NCBI RefSeq assembly: GCF_017488845.2
Contig: NZ_CP083375.1
Span: 124,001-188,000, forward strand
Length of the DNA: 64,000 nucleotides
Source: Ensifer canadensis
GTDB lineage: Bacteria > Pseudomonadota > Alphaproteobacteria > Rhizobiales > Rhizobiaceae
Direction: 5' to 3'
Position numbers and translations under genes: made by a program. Positions 9,591 to 17,698 of this stretch are shown piece after piece. The stretch's first letter is position 1; every line of letters begins with the position of its first letter. Under the pieces are notes generated by a model that had not been told where the DNA came from, searched no databases, and was given only the letters and a program-made list of their open reading frames with translations.

Positions 9591-10225
9591 GCGGCGCTCC
9601 CGATCCGTGCCCCGTCGAGCTGAGGGATCGAGTGATAGCCCTGAGGGCAAACCCGTTCGAAGCTGACGCGATCTGCCGGCAAGCTTCCGGCAACAGCGAT
9701 GGTGTTCCCGATCGAGGAAGCTTCGCCGAGCCGGTGCATTGGCCATCCGGCACGCTTCAGAATGCGCTCAAAACGGAGATCGGTCGCCGTGACGATCTCA
9801 CTATAGCCGTTCGCGATCGACCATTCGATAATGCCAGCGAACAGGGTGAGCGTCGCGAGATGCAGTTGGCCTCCTTCCCTCCCCGAAACAAGGGAGGTGT
9901 CGACGCAGAAGCGCGAGCTCTCGACCATTCCAGGGTGTACTGCGAGCGAGCCTGTTTTCAGCAGCTGAGGAAAGGTCTGCTCGAGCATCGTCGGCCCGCA
10001 AGCCGGAAGAAGACGGACGCAACCTGCGACCAGCCCGCTCTTAGTGATCGCCAAGAGGTAGGTTGGCTTGAAGTCATCATAGTGGTCACGCTCTTTGCCT
10101 GCCACAATAGACACGTCCCATTCGAGACGGTCGCCGAATACTGCAGCACGAAGGCGGTGCATCTGTGTCAGGAAACGTCGGTGCCGTCTGTGGTGGTGGG
10201 GTGGAATGGTCAGTATCCGCATCAT
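9587..10225 (-). CDS. traI: TraI, acyl-homoserine-lactone synthase
   Basis: LuxI-family autoinducer synthase, 212 aa, making the acyl-homoserine-lactone signal that activates TraR in Ti-type plasmids. LuxI signature residues are visible: R26, F30 and W36 (RAAVFGDRLEW), then D48 and D51 in GKERDHYDDF, with CVRLLP and the downstream SRFCVD segment. Two adjacent ATGs (10225 and 10222) both follow GGAGATC; I used the first. It is the promoter-proximal gene of the trb operon, and its stop overlaps the trbB GTG. A tra box lies 56 bp upstream. TraR itself is not in the window. Confidence 0.93.
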   Translation of the reverse strand: MMRILTIPPHHHRRHRRFLTQMHRLRAAVFGDRLEWDVSIVAGKERDHYDDFKPTYLLAITKSGLVAGCVRLLPACGPTMLEQTFPQLLKTGSLAVHPGMVESSRFCVDTSLVSGREGGQLHLATLTLFAGIIEWSIANGYSEIVTATDLRFERILKRAGWPMHRLGEASSIGNTIAVAGSLPADRVSFERVCPQGYHSIPQLDGARIGSAA

Positions 10226-10280
10226 GATCTCCGCACGAACAGGTCATCCGGACAAAAATCATCTCGCTCAGCGTGTGCCA

Positions 10281-10298
10281 ACGTGCAGATTTGCACCT
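10281..10298. promoter_or_regulatory. tra box (TraR-binding site), traI-proximal
   Basis: The 18-bp dyad ACGTGCAGATTTGCACCT matches 15 of 18 positions of the Ti-plasmid tra box ATGTGCAGATCTGCACAT (consensus from memory). It sits 56 bp upstream of traI in the traI/repA divergent region, where Ti plasmids also carry tra boxes. It should recruit TraR bound to acyl-homoserine lactone to activate traI-trb, and perhaps repABC. Confidence 0.85.
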
Positions 10299-10369
10299 CA
10301 GGTGATTCTACCGAGTCGGTGATATGCGTTGGAATGTTTGCGTTCGATGGACGCCAAAGGTCGCGGAAG

Positions 10370-10387
10370 ATGTGCAAATCTGCATTT
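10370..10387. promoter_or_regulatory. tra box (TraR-binding site), repA-proximal
   Basis: A second 18-bp dyad, ATGTGCAAATCTGCATTT, also matches 15 of 18 positions of the tra box. It lies 89 bp from the first site and 195 bp upstream of repA. In octopine-type Ti plasmids such a pair couples quorum sensing to repABC transcription and copy number; the same role here is inference from position. Confidence 0.82.
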
Positions 10388-10582
10388 TGCGCCAACTGCC
10401 GCAGCTTGTAGGAAATAGCCTAACTAGCTAATCGCAATAGATAAATCTGCCTGAAGAGCAAAACCGCCAATCGCGCCTTAACCATCTGTTAACCAAGTAA
10501 AGTTTGACGAGGAAAGGGAATCGGGTAACTGTTGCTCGACGGAAAATAGGCGACGATCGATTTAAAACCGTCGTGAGGTAAA

Positions 10583-11797
10583 ATGAAGACGAAAGTCACT
10601 ACGAACGATGCAGCTGAATCCTCAGCCGACAAGATCAGCAGGCAATCTCAATTGCTTTCTGCGCAACTGCAATCGATTCGTGAACGTCTTTACGAACCCG
10701 AGGCGGCGAAAACGCTGAAGACCTACACGTCCCGCGATGTTGCGTCCCTGCTCGGCATAGCTGAATCCACACTGCGGCAGATGTCGCTGGATGGTGAAAG
10801 TGCTATCCCCGATCGGCAGGACAACGGGCGGCGGATTTACACACTTCCGCAGATTAATCAGATTCGCGAGCATCTAGCACGTCGCCGTCCGTCCGAAGCA
10901 CTGGATTTTCTGCCACGCCGTCGCGAGGGTGACAAACTGCAGGTCATTACTGTCGCAAACTTCAAAGGCGGTTCGGCCAAAACGACCACCACCGTGCATT
11001 TAGCGCATTACCTGGCAATTCAGGGACTAAGGGTCCTTGCAATCGATCTCGACCCGCAGGCCTCGCTCACGGCGATGTTCGGCTATCAGCCTGAATTCGA
11101 TGTCGACGAGAACGAGACCGTTTATGCAGCCATCCGTTACGACGAGCAGCGGCGACCCATCCAGGAAGTTATTAGAAAGACCTACTTCGATGGGATTGAT
11201 CTGATCCCTGCAAATCTCGAACTCATGGAGTATGAACATGAGACGCCTCAAGCCATCGCCGCTGGACACGGTCGTGGTGACGGAATTTTCTTCAGGCGCC
11301 TGAGCGCAGTCATCGGCGAGGTCGAAGAGCACTACGACGTGGTTCTGATCGATGCCCCGCCGCAGCTTGGCTATTTGACCCTGGGCGCTCTCTGCGCGGC
11401 CACCAGTCTACTGATCACGATCCATCCTGCGATGATCGATGTTGCGAGCATGAACCAGTTCCTCGCCATGATGAGCGACCTGATGCATGTCATCGAAGAG
11501 CGGGGCGGCGTACTCAGTCATGATTTCATCCGCTACGTGTTGACTAGACATAACCCTAACGACAGTCCGCAAATCAACGTCGTTACTCTTCTCAGGTCGT
11601 TGTTCAAGGATGATGTGCTTGCGCCTGCCGTTGTGGAGACAACAGCGATCGCGAGCGCCGGTCTGGAGAAGAAGAGCCTCTACGAGATGTCTCGTGGAAG
11701 CGTCGGGCGCGACACCTTGAATCGGGCGCTCGAGTCCGTCGATGCGGTCAACGGCGAAATCCTTCACCACATCAAACAAGTTTGGGGGAGACAATGA
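10583..11797 (+). CDS. repA: RepA, ParA-type plasmid partition ATPase
   Basis: RepA of the repABC family, 404 aa: a ParA-like ATPase that segregates the plasmid and, with RepB, represses the repABC promoter. An N-terminal helix-turn-helix region (TSRDVASLLGIAESTLRQM, residues 49-67) precedes the deviant Walker A motif NFKGGSAKTTT near residue 130; DLDPQASLT and DVVLIDAPPQLG are the other ATPase motifs. Start ATG follows GTGAGG. The final ATGA overlaps the repB start. The 357-bp upstream gap carries the two tra boxes. Confidence 0.96.
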   Translation: MKTKVTTNDAAESSADKISRQSQLLSAQLQSIRERLYEPEAAKTLKTYTSRDVASLLGIAESTLRQMSLDGESAIPDRQDNGRRIYTLPQINQIREHLARRRPSEALDFLPRRREGDKLQVITVANFKGGSAKTTTTVHLAHYLAIQGLRVLAIDLDPQASLTAMFGYQPEFDVDENETVYAAIRYDEQRRPIQEVIRKTYFDGIDLIPANLELMEYEHETPQAIAAGHGRGDGIFFRRLSAVIGEVEEHYDVVLIDAPPQLGYLTLGALCAATSLLITIHPAMIDVASMNQFLAMMSDLMHVIEERGGVLSHDFIRYVLTRHNPNDSPQINVVTLLRSLFKDDVLAPAVVETTAIASAGLEKKSLYEMSRGSVGRDTLNRALESVDAVNGEILHHIKQVWGRQ

Positions 11798-12834
11798 CCA
11801 ATCCTCGCGAACGAAACCAACGAATGAAAAGCCTTTTCGCTGGTGTGAACCCGGACGATCTTGCGAAACCTGCAGCGCCCTCCGTGGCAGACGCAGACAA
11901 GCGGCGCGTGGGATCGGCGGCGGTCAAGTCGATGGATCGGGCCTTCGTGTCCATCGAAGAGGAAAACAGGCGCCTTCACGACCAACTCCTCTCATCGGAG
12001 GTGATCGTTGAGCTCGACCCGGAGCGCGTTATTCCGTCATTCGTCAACGATCGTCTGGACATTGAAGGTGACCGAAGCTTTCAGGCCTTTGTCGAGGGGA
12101 TCAAGGAAGCCGGTCAGAAACTCCCGATCCTTGTGCGCCCCCTCCCCGACAAGCCCGGGCACTATCAGGCTGCCTACGGCCATAGACGGCTTCGAGCCTG
12201 CCAGATCCTCAAGCGTCCGGTCAAGGCGATCGTTCGCGCGCTGTCAGACGAGGAACTCGTCAAATCGCAGGGGATCGAGAATTCAGAACGCCTCAACCTG
12301 TCCTTTATCGAGCAAGCCCTTTTCGCACTGGCGCTCAAGGCACGGGGTTATTCCAGAGAGCTGATTTCCGAAGCTCTCGGGCGGAAGGACGGCCAAAAAA
12401 TGGCCTATATCTCAATCCTCACCAATGCCGCGGCATTGGTGCCCGCCGATCTTATCCGTCTGATTGGTCCTGCGTCTGCAATCGGTCGCCCGAAGTGGGA
12501 GAAACTCGGCTCGCTGATAAAGGATGGTCGTCTTTCTCCCGAGCAGAGCAACGCTGTTGAAGGCCTTGTTCGTTCGTTGGAATGGGAGGCAAGTGACAGC
12601 GACCAGCGATTTGGATTGGTCCTGGATGTCTTGGGCCGGCCCGTCAAGTCTGAGCCCGATATCACGGAGATCCATGTCGCGGGTGGCCACGTCATCGTTG
12701 CCAGGCGATCTAGCGCTGCGACCAAATTTGCTATTCCGGACGATCGGATTCCAGGGCTCTCGGCATGGCTTGTTCAAAGACTGCCAGAGTTGGTCGAAGA
12801 GTTTCAATCGACCCAGCGTGGAGGAGAGCGATGA
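11794..12834 (+). CDS. repB: RepB, ParB-type centromere-binding protein
   Basis: RepB, 346 aa, ParB-family protein that binds parS sites and works with RepA in partition and autorepression. The N-terminus (MTNPRERNQRMKSLFAG) is typical of rhizobial RepB. The ParB/Srx-like core includes LPILVRPL and YGHRRLRAC (about residues 109-140), followed by a helix-turn-helix region around YSRELISEALGRKDGQKMAY. I chose the ATG at 11794 because it overlaps the repA stop as ATGA and follows GGGGGAGA; the frame opens four codons earlier. Confidence 0.95.
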   Translation: MTNPRERNQRMKSLFAGVNPDDLAKPAAPSVADADKRRVGSAAVKSMDRAFVSIEEENRRLHDQLLSSEVIVELDPERVIPSFVNDRLDIEGDRSFQAFVEGIKEAGQKLPILVRPLPDKPGHYQAAYGHRRLRACQILKRPVKAIVRALSDEELVKSQGIENSERLNLSFIEQALFALALKARGYSRELISEALGRKDGQKMAYISILTNAAALVPADLIRLIGPASAIGRPKWEKLGSLIKDGRLSPEQSNAVEGLVRSLEWEASDSDQRFGLVLDVLGRPVKSEPDITEIHVAGGHVIVARRSSAATKFAIPDDRIPGLSAWLVQRLPELVEEFQSTQRGGER

Positions 12835-12852
12835 TGGCATGACGACGAAATC

Positions 12853-12888
12853 GAAAAAGGGCCTGTCGACGCCAATCGACAGACCCTT
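12853..12888 (-). terminator. Intrinsic terminator of the ctRNA
   Basis: On the minus strand a 12-bp stem (AAGGGTCTGTCG paired with CGACAGGCCCTT, one G-U pair) with an 8-nt loop is followed by TTTTTC. This is a rho-independent terminator at the 3' end of the antisense RNA. In the sense repABC transcript the complementary hairpin probably helps control repC expression. Confidence 0.75.
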
Positions 12889-12938
12889 AATTCAATAGCC
12901 AACGGAACGAAATTCGCACCGCCAACATCAGTTCTAGC
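12854..12938 (-). ncRNA. Counter-transcribed RNA (ctRNA/incA type) of repABC
   Basis: All repABC plasmids known to me encode a small antisense RNA in the repB-repC gap that limits RepC synthesis and sets incompatibility. Here the minus strand has a good sigma70 promoter (12945-12973) and a terminator hairpin with U-run (12853-12888), giving a transcript of roughly 85 nt if it starts near 12938. Well-studied ctRNAs are shorter (about 50-60 nt), so the true start may be nearer the hairpin. Boundaries are estimates. Confidence 0.75.
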
Positions 12939-12944
12939 AATCTG

Positions 12945-12973
12945 ATTCTAGGCCGGTCGTGTCGCTTAATCAA
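12945..12973 (-). promoter_or_regulatory. Promoter of the ctRNA
   Basis: On the minus strand, TTGATT (12973-12968) and TAGAAT (12950-12945) are separated by exactly 17 bp, a strong sigma70-like promoter. It points left towards the repB-repC antisense RNA, as expected for the constitutive ctRNA promoter. Confidence 0.7.
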
Positions 12974-13075
12974 GTCTCTGTAACCCCAGGGATCGATTTT
13001 TTGCGTCCAGCTTCTGCTTGGCTTCCCCAAAACAATCTTTGGAACTGTGGCTCCTTGGACCGCAGCGGGAAACCT

Positions 13076-14356
13076 ATGACCCAGATTACAGCCGTCGCGT
13101 CCTTCAGACGCGTGACACCGGGTATCGTTGCCAGCGCTAGGCTTGCGATGGCCAACGATGTCCCCGACGTCACAAAAAGTGAGATCGCCCTGTTGTTGAA
13201 ACGTGCCGCACCGGTGCTGGGCATCGACGGTACGGCTTACCATGTGATGGATATCCTCCTTGGACTATCGCGTGCAGAGGACTGGAAAGGCGCGGGACGC
13301 CCAATCGTCGCGATCTCGAATGCGAAGCTCGCCGAATATACCATGCGATCAGAGCGGACGGTGATGCGCTGCATTCGACGACTGGTCGAAGTTGGCATCG
13401 CCGCTTATCGCGACAGCGCGACGGGTCGCCGGTTTGTATATCGCGACAAGCAAGGTGACATTTCCGTTGGCTATGGCATCGATTTTACACCGTCCCGCGT
13501 CCGTGCGGCGGAAATAAGGGTAGCCGTCGAGCAATACCAGGTGAAGCTCAACAGAGAACTTGCAGCGAAAAGGGATATTTCTCGCCTCACCCGCGCCGTC
13601 GAAGACTTGAGCAACGCATTTCCGGAGAACAGCGCAACTTGGAGAGAGCAGGTGGTTGAACTGCAGAACTCAGGCCTAGACATCGAACGACGCGCGGAAG
13701 CGTTAAGCGCACTGCATGCTGAGATCGTGGTCTCGACAACGATCGATCGATTCGAGCATAATTTGTCATGCGAGGGTGACATCAGCGTCATGCCTAATAC
13801 TAATACAACCCATGAATCTATTTATATAAGTAACAATAAGCGGCCCCGCTCTAACGAGCGGGAAGACCAATTTAAGGTCGGCAGCAAAGCTGCCTATATG
13901 GCTTTGGAAAAAAAGCCTCCGGCGGACGCCCGAACTAAGCAAGCTGGTTTGGATGGTCGGGAAGGGCGCGATCCCGATACGGTTCAGGGGGAAATCTTGG
14001 GGTCGGTGTCCATTGGGCTGCTCCAGGTTGGCTGCCGGGAAGCGCAGGTCATGATCAGTACGCGCTTTGATAACTGGTCGTCGCTAGGTCGTGCCGGTGA
14101 AACTCTGCGACGAATGATCGGCCTTTCTGAAGCGGGCTGGGCCGATGGTCGGGCAAAGGTCGGCCTTTACGGCGCCAGCGCTATCCTCGCAATAGTGCTT
14201 GAAAAATCGCTCCGTGACCCAGAGCAGATATCCAAGCCAGCCGGCTACTTCCGTGCCATGATCGATCGTGCGGTGGAGGGGAAGCTGAATCTCGAGCGAT
14301 CATTGTTTGGGTTGGCAGCCGGTTTCTACGGCGCATCGGGGGAGACTGGGCAATAG
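13076..14356 (+). CDS. repC: RepC, plasmid replication initiator
   Basis: RepC initiator of the repABC family, about 426 aa; in studied plasmids it binds an origin within its own coding sequence. The N-terminal winged-helix half carries the family's ISNAKLAEYTMRSERTVMRC region and the segment RRFVYRDKQGDISVGYGIDF. The central part is helical (residues about 150-220), followed by a variable low-complexity linker and a C-terminal domain (GRAGETLRRMIGLSEAGW and SKPAGYFRAMIDRAVEGKL). I chose the ATG at 13076, which follows GCGGGAAACCT. An in-frame GTG at 12959 would overlap the ctRNA promoter region and is less likely. Confidence 0.94.
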   Translation: MTQITAVASFRRVTPGIVASARLAMANDVPDVTKSEIALLLKRAAPVLGIDGTAYHVMDILLGLSRAEDWKGAGRPIVAISNAKLAEYTMRSERTVMRCIRRLVEVGIAAYRDSATGRRFVYRDKQGDISVGYGIDFTPSRVRAAEIRVAVEQYQVKLNRELAAKRDISRLTRAVEDLSNAFPENSATWREQVVELQNSGLDIERRAEALSALHAEIVVSTTIDRFEHNLSCEGDISVMPNTNTTHESIYISNNKRPRSNEREDQFKVGSKAAYMALEKKPPADARTKQAGLDGREGRDPDTVQGEILGSVSIGLLQVGCREAQVMISTRFDNWSSLGRAGETLRRMIGLSEAGWADGRAKVGLYGASAILAIVLEKSLRDPEQISKPAGYFRAMIDRAVEGKLNLERSLFGLAAGFYGASGETGQ

Positions 14357-14370
14357 TAACAGCTGTTACT
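14355..14370. repeat. parS-like 16-bp palindrome, copy 1
   Basis: Perfect palindrome AGTAACAGCTGTTACT, overlapping the repC stop codon. repABC centromere sites are 16-bp palindromes with a C-N-GC-N-G core, often placed just after repC or between repA and repB. The core fits, although the outer bases differ from the published GTT...AAC consensus as I recall it. Partition site is the best reading; see the second copy. Confidence 0.65.
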
Positions 14371-14371
14371 T

Positions 14372-14741
14372 TTTCAACGCCTGGCCAGAAATGGATCACG
14401 CCCCGTCTCCAGAAAATGCTGCGCGTCGTGAGCGTTCTTAGGCGCCACCGGTGAAAGTAACAGCTGTTACTTTTTTGTTTGGTATAGCACATGTCTCCTC
14501 AAAGGCTCGCCCTTCCCGGTCGCATGATCCGATGAAGGTGAATTTAACAGCCTTCCCAAGGTCGTTGCCGGCACTGCGGATCTACTCAGTCTTTGTGATG
14601 CCGCCGGGGTCATCGGCAAAGGATGACTGGCTCTCCCAGGCGGCGGGAAGGTGACTGCGCAAAGTGAAGCGCTGACGACTGTGATTTATCAGAGCTTGCT
14701 CCAAGACTGGAGCTCGACCAAACTTTCGCAATTTCTACGCT
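14372..14741. other. Gap after repC without a convincing gene
   Basis: Apart from the second parS-like palindrome, I see no supported gene here. A 67-codon frame at 14451-14654 has no ribosome binding site or recognisable similarity and is not annotated. Confidence 0.6.
14456..14471. repeat. parS-like 16-bp palindrome, copy 2
   Basis: Identical to copy 1 (AGTAACAGCTGTTACT) and 101 bp downstream. Both copies are followed by a T-run, so a terminator role was considered. However, a perfect dyad can only form a 6-bp AT-rich stem with a 4-base loop, so a protein-binding site is more plausible. Confidence 0.65.
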
Positions 14742-14975
14742 TCACCGCGAAATCGGTCGTGAGGACGTGCTGCTCGCGATGGTGATGGAAGGGTTATCGC
14801 TGCGATAGGTTACGTTGCCGTTCGAAAGCTCAGTGAGGCCCGCAGCCAGTCCATCGGCCGCATTCTTGGCCTTCTGTGCCGCGCGTTCCAGTCTTTCTTT
14901 CTCCAAGAGGTTACGGCCAGCATCGGCCTCCTTCTCCAGGCGAAGGCGCTCGATGGAGTTTCGCGTCGTACGCAC
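14742..14975 (-). pseudogene. Fragment of a methyl-accepting chemotaxis protein (HAMP/linker region)
   Basis: The 76 translated residues include a charged helical stretch (RLRLEKEADAGRNLLEKERLE) and then AADGLAAGLTELSNGNVTYR. That resembles the HAMP linker of rhizobial chemoreceptors, where a Glu/Arg/Lys helix leads into a motif like LxxGLxxLxxGxLTxR. Nothing that looks like the ligand domain, the rest of the HAMP unit or the signalling tip is encoded around it. I read it as gene debris; short and identified by eye only. Confidence 0.5.
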
Positions 14976-15087
14976 TGAGCGGATTCCGCGTGGCGCCCGC
15001 TACTCGACGCCATCCTGGTCAAAGACTGAGTTGGCGGCGAGGAACTTGGGAATGCTTGGCGCTCGTCGGATTGCGAGCTGAAGAGGC

Positions 15088-15191
15088 CGCCAGGCGTCTG
15101 TTGTGGGCGTAGACGCCTGGCGCAGTAAAGTTCACCGGGTAATGAACAGCTCGACGATACAACCGACGCTGCTGGGCGTATAGACGCCCAG
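15088..15191. repeat. Pair of GC-rich hairpins with a shared GGGCGTA-GACGCC core
   Basis: First hairpin: a 12-bp perfect stem, CGCCAGGCGTCT (15088-15099) with AGACGCCTGGCG (15111-15122), loop 11. Second: an 8-bp perfect stem, CTGGGCGT (15172-15179) with ACGCCCAG (15184-15191), loop ATAG. They lie between the chemoreceptor fragment and the broken Fic gene. They could be terminators or a small palindromic repeat element; neither has a T-run. Confidence 0.6.
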
Positions 15192-15216
15192 ATGGGTAGG
15201 CATGTTAGCCTTCTTT

Positions 15217-16252
15217 CTAGACCTTCATATGGAACCGTGAGCTTGATTTGGTTCGGAAATCTGAGCGGTTCACCGAAACCGATGAGGCCTGCCGTTTCGC
15301 AATTCCAGCGGCCACCAGATCGCCGATACGGCAATACGGGTTCACGAAGATCACCTCGGCCAGCTCCCGGGAGTAAATCTTCGGCAAGTCTCGCCTGATC
15401 CGCTCCGCAGTTTGATCGAGCAGATCCCGGATGGAACGAATGCGCGCTGTTGACCAGTCGGCTGTCTCGCGGATTGCCTCAAGCATGTAGAGGATCCAGT
15501 CCTCCCAAGCGGAGTCTGTGGTCACGGCGAGCGGACGATCGTGGTAGGTACGTTTGTTGCCGATGATGTAACGGCTGAGATAGAGGACCGGTACATCCAG
15601 CAGGCCATTGTCGACGAGGTTGAGCAGGTTCAGAACTCGTCCCGTTCGGCCGTTGCCGTCGATGAAGGGATGGATGGCTTCGAATTGGTAGTTCATCACG
15701 GCGAGCCTGATCAGTGGATCGATCTCCTCTTCTTCGTGAATGTATCGTTCCCAGTTCGACAGCTTGTCCCACAATAATGGTTGGCCGTCTGGCGGGGTGT
15801 AGATAACGGCGCCGGTCGCATCGTTCATCAGCGCCGTTCCCGGCGTTGCGCGGATATCCAGCTCGATGCCCTTGATGGTCCTGCAGACAGCGATTACCGT
15901 GGAGGTCGATACCGGACGCCGTTTGAGCGTCTGAAAGACTTTACTGAGCGCGGTACGATATCGCCGCGCTTCCTTGGTTGCCGGATCAGCCTAGGTGCCG
16001 ACCTCGTTCGCAAAGCGGAAAAACCTGTCGGTCGTGGTGACGACGTTCTCGATCTTGGAGCTCGCCTGTGCCTCGAGCAGCGCAATAGAATTGGTCAGGA
16101 CCGGCTGGTTGGGAATGAGGTAGTCGGAGACGCGCAGCTCCGCCACCGCTGCGCGCGCCACGATGCAGGCTTTCAGCATGGCTCGTCTTCACGTCCTCTC
16201 GCGGAGGCAAGGATGGGAGGTCGTTGTAAGCGCGGTTCGGCTCAAACGGCAT
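15217..16252 (-). pseudogene. Fic-family (AMP-transferase type) gene, broken
   Basis: A Fic protein split by at least two lesions. The N-terminal piece starts at 16252 (MPFEPNRAYNDLPSLPPRED), then shifts frame by one base near 16180-16200 into KACIVARAAVAELRVSDYLI. That frame ends at an in-frame TAG (15991-15993) and continues past it as ADPATKEARRYRTALSKVF. The core motif HPFIDGNGRTGR is intact further on, within a 203-codon frame starting at 15828. The C-terminal end (SVNRSDFRTKSSSRFHMKV) does not look like the family and is probably also altered. Fic enzymes transfer AMP or related groups to target proteins. The fragment with the Fic motif could still be translated, but a normal full-length protein cannot. 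Confidence 0.85.
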
Positions 16253-16287
16253 GTCGATCGATCCTCGCACAAGCGAGATGTCGGGTG

Positions 16288-16348
16288 GATATGTCGTCGG
16301 CATCGACATATCGTCAATTCATGTCGATAGAATCGAAATATATCGACA
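16288..16348. promoter_or_regulatory. Cluster of TGTCGATA-type dyads upstream of the Fic gene
   Basis: TGTCGATA (16322-16329) and TATCGACA (16341-16348) form a perfect 8-bp inverted repeat with an 11-bp spacer. Related CGACATATCGTC and ATATGTCG sequences lie just beside it. The spacing suits a repressor operator in the Fic promoter region, which starts about 70 bp away. The binding protein is unknown. Confidence 0.45.
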
Positions 16349-16435
16349 CATTGTGCGTCTCACAAGCGGCTCGCACAAATGCGGGGCCTCCTAGCAAACG
16401 AACCTTCGCAACTCGGCTGCATCATAATCAGGCAC

Positions 16436-16663
16436 TCAAGAGCGAACGAGCCCGAAGCGCCGCGCTTCATCCAAGAGCGCCCTAACAGAAGACGGTTGCC
16501 ATTTACGGTCGCCTCGCGGAGGCCGCTCATGCAGGAGCTGATCGTCCGTCGAAACCCGGCCGCATCCGATCAGTCTCCGGGCGACGGGGGCGAGGGGAGG
16601 GGGACTGACCTTTGCTGCTTTCGCCATCGATTTTCCGGCCCGTATTTGGTGGCGTTTGTACAA
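16436..16663 (-). pseudogene. Probable fragment of a serine recombinase (resolvase) gene
   Basis: The frame contains ARRLIGCGRVSTDDQLL, which resembles the N-terminal catalytic motif of Tn3-type resolvases (usually IGYARVSTDDQ with the catalytic Ser). The following residues (ERPPRGDRKWQPSSVRALLD) look like a distant part of a recombinase joined by an internal deletion. At 75 codons it lacks most of the catalytic domain. Likely debris of a mobile element. Confidence 0.45.
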
Positions 16664-16953
16664 GTGAGGAATGCGTCAGAAAAGGACGTTCGTGAACGTC
16701 TAAGTAGACGCAGGTTCCGTGAGACGCCCCTATCCGGAGCCGCTGTGAGCCGACAGTCGTGCCGATCGGCTTATCGCGTTGATGTAGCCGTCAACAGGTC
16801 GCCGTGCTATCGCCCCATAGAAAACGTCTGACGGCCACATTGTCGCCGGATCGTTCTTCAACCCTAACAGACGGCTAAATCAATGCGATATGCCGCCGTT
16901 CGCTCAACGCCATCAAAGAGGTGTTCTCCCCACGTTACGAGAGAGGAATTCAG

Positions 16954-17376
16954 ATGATCAATCGTTATATCCCTGCCGCATCGCTGACCGCTGCAGTCTT
17001 AAGCTTGACGCTTCTCAGCAACCCGGCGTCCGCACAGCAAGCAACGCAAGAGAAGCAGCCGACCCAAGCACAACCAGATAACAATGGTACGGCTGCGACC
17101 GTAAGCGATCAAAAAATCGAAGCTTTTGCGGTCGCGTATCTCCAGGTGGACAAAATTAGGCAGGAATACTCAGCCAAGATCGGCGCAACCTCGGATCCGA
17201 GCGCGAAGCAACAGCTACAGACCGAGGCAAGCAAACAGATGGAACAGGCTGTTCAGACGTCTCCGGGCATGTCGGTGGACGAATACAAGACAATTCTAAC
17301 GGCTGCACAGAAAGATCCGGTGCTCGTCAAGAAAGTTCAGGACAAGCTTCAGAAAGCCGCGCCTGCACAGCAGTAA
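16954..17376 (+). CDS. DUF4168-type secreted protein
   Basis: Small exported protein, 140 aa. It starts MINRYIPAASLTAAVLSLTL with a signal peptide predicted to be cut after residues ASA near position 27. The mature part is Gln/Ala-rich and helical. The segment DQKIEAFAVAYLQVDKIRQE followed by SVDEYKTILTAAQKDPVLVK resembles DUF4168 proteins (function unknown). The ATG at 16954 follows GAGAGAGGAATTCAG, a good ribosome binding site. It stands alone, with no operon partner. Confidence 0.75.
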   Translation: MINRYIPAASLTAAVLSLTLLSNPASAQQATQEKQPTQAQPDNNGTAATVSDQKIEAFAVAYLQVDKIRQEYSAKIGATSDPSAKQQLQTEASKQMEQAVQTSPGMSVDEYKTILTAAQKDPVLVKKVQDKLQKAAPAQQ

Positions 17377-17698
17377 GCGATACCACGATCGCCAGGCAAA
17401 TTGATCACCCACCGCGGCCGCGCCGAGTGCCCCAATCTTGGCGCGGTACAGATCGGGGATTCTTCATCAGAATGGTCGAGAGCCGGCCACCCCGGTCGAC
17501 CGGCAGGATGCTTTTGAGTGCGCCAAGCTCTACCGCTTGCCAAATACACACTGAACTACTCTTTCAGAGCTAATGGTTCCGGGGAGTGTTCTTGACGGCA
17601 AACATTAGGCAAGGCGAACGCCTGTTTTGCGAACTGTCACATTGGACAACGCCATCAGTCTTGTTTTTCGTGGTGATGTCCGAGTTTCGCGACATTCC
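17377..17698. other. Gap between DUF4168 gene and the exported protein
   Basis: I see no supported gene, hairpin terminator or repeat in this 322-bp convergent gap. Confidence 0.5.

Noticed and set aside
9503..10411. 302-codon plus-strand frame opposite traI
   Set aside because: It runs through the tra boxes and opposite a well-defined LuxI-family gene.
14355..14471. Palindrome plus T-run pairs as intrinsic terminators of repABC
   Set aside because: The perfect dyad leaves only a 6-bp AT-rich stem; two identical copies 101 bp apart fit a partition site better.
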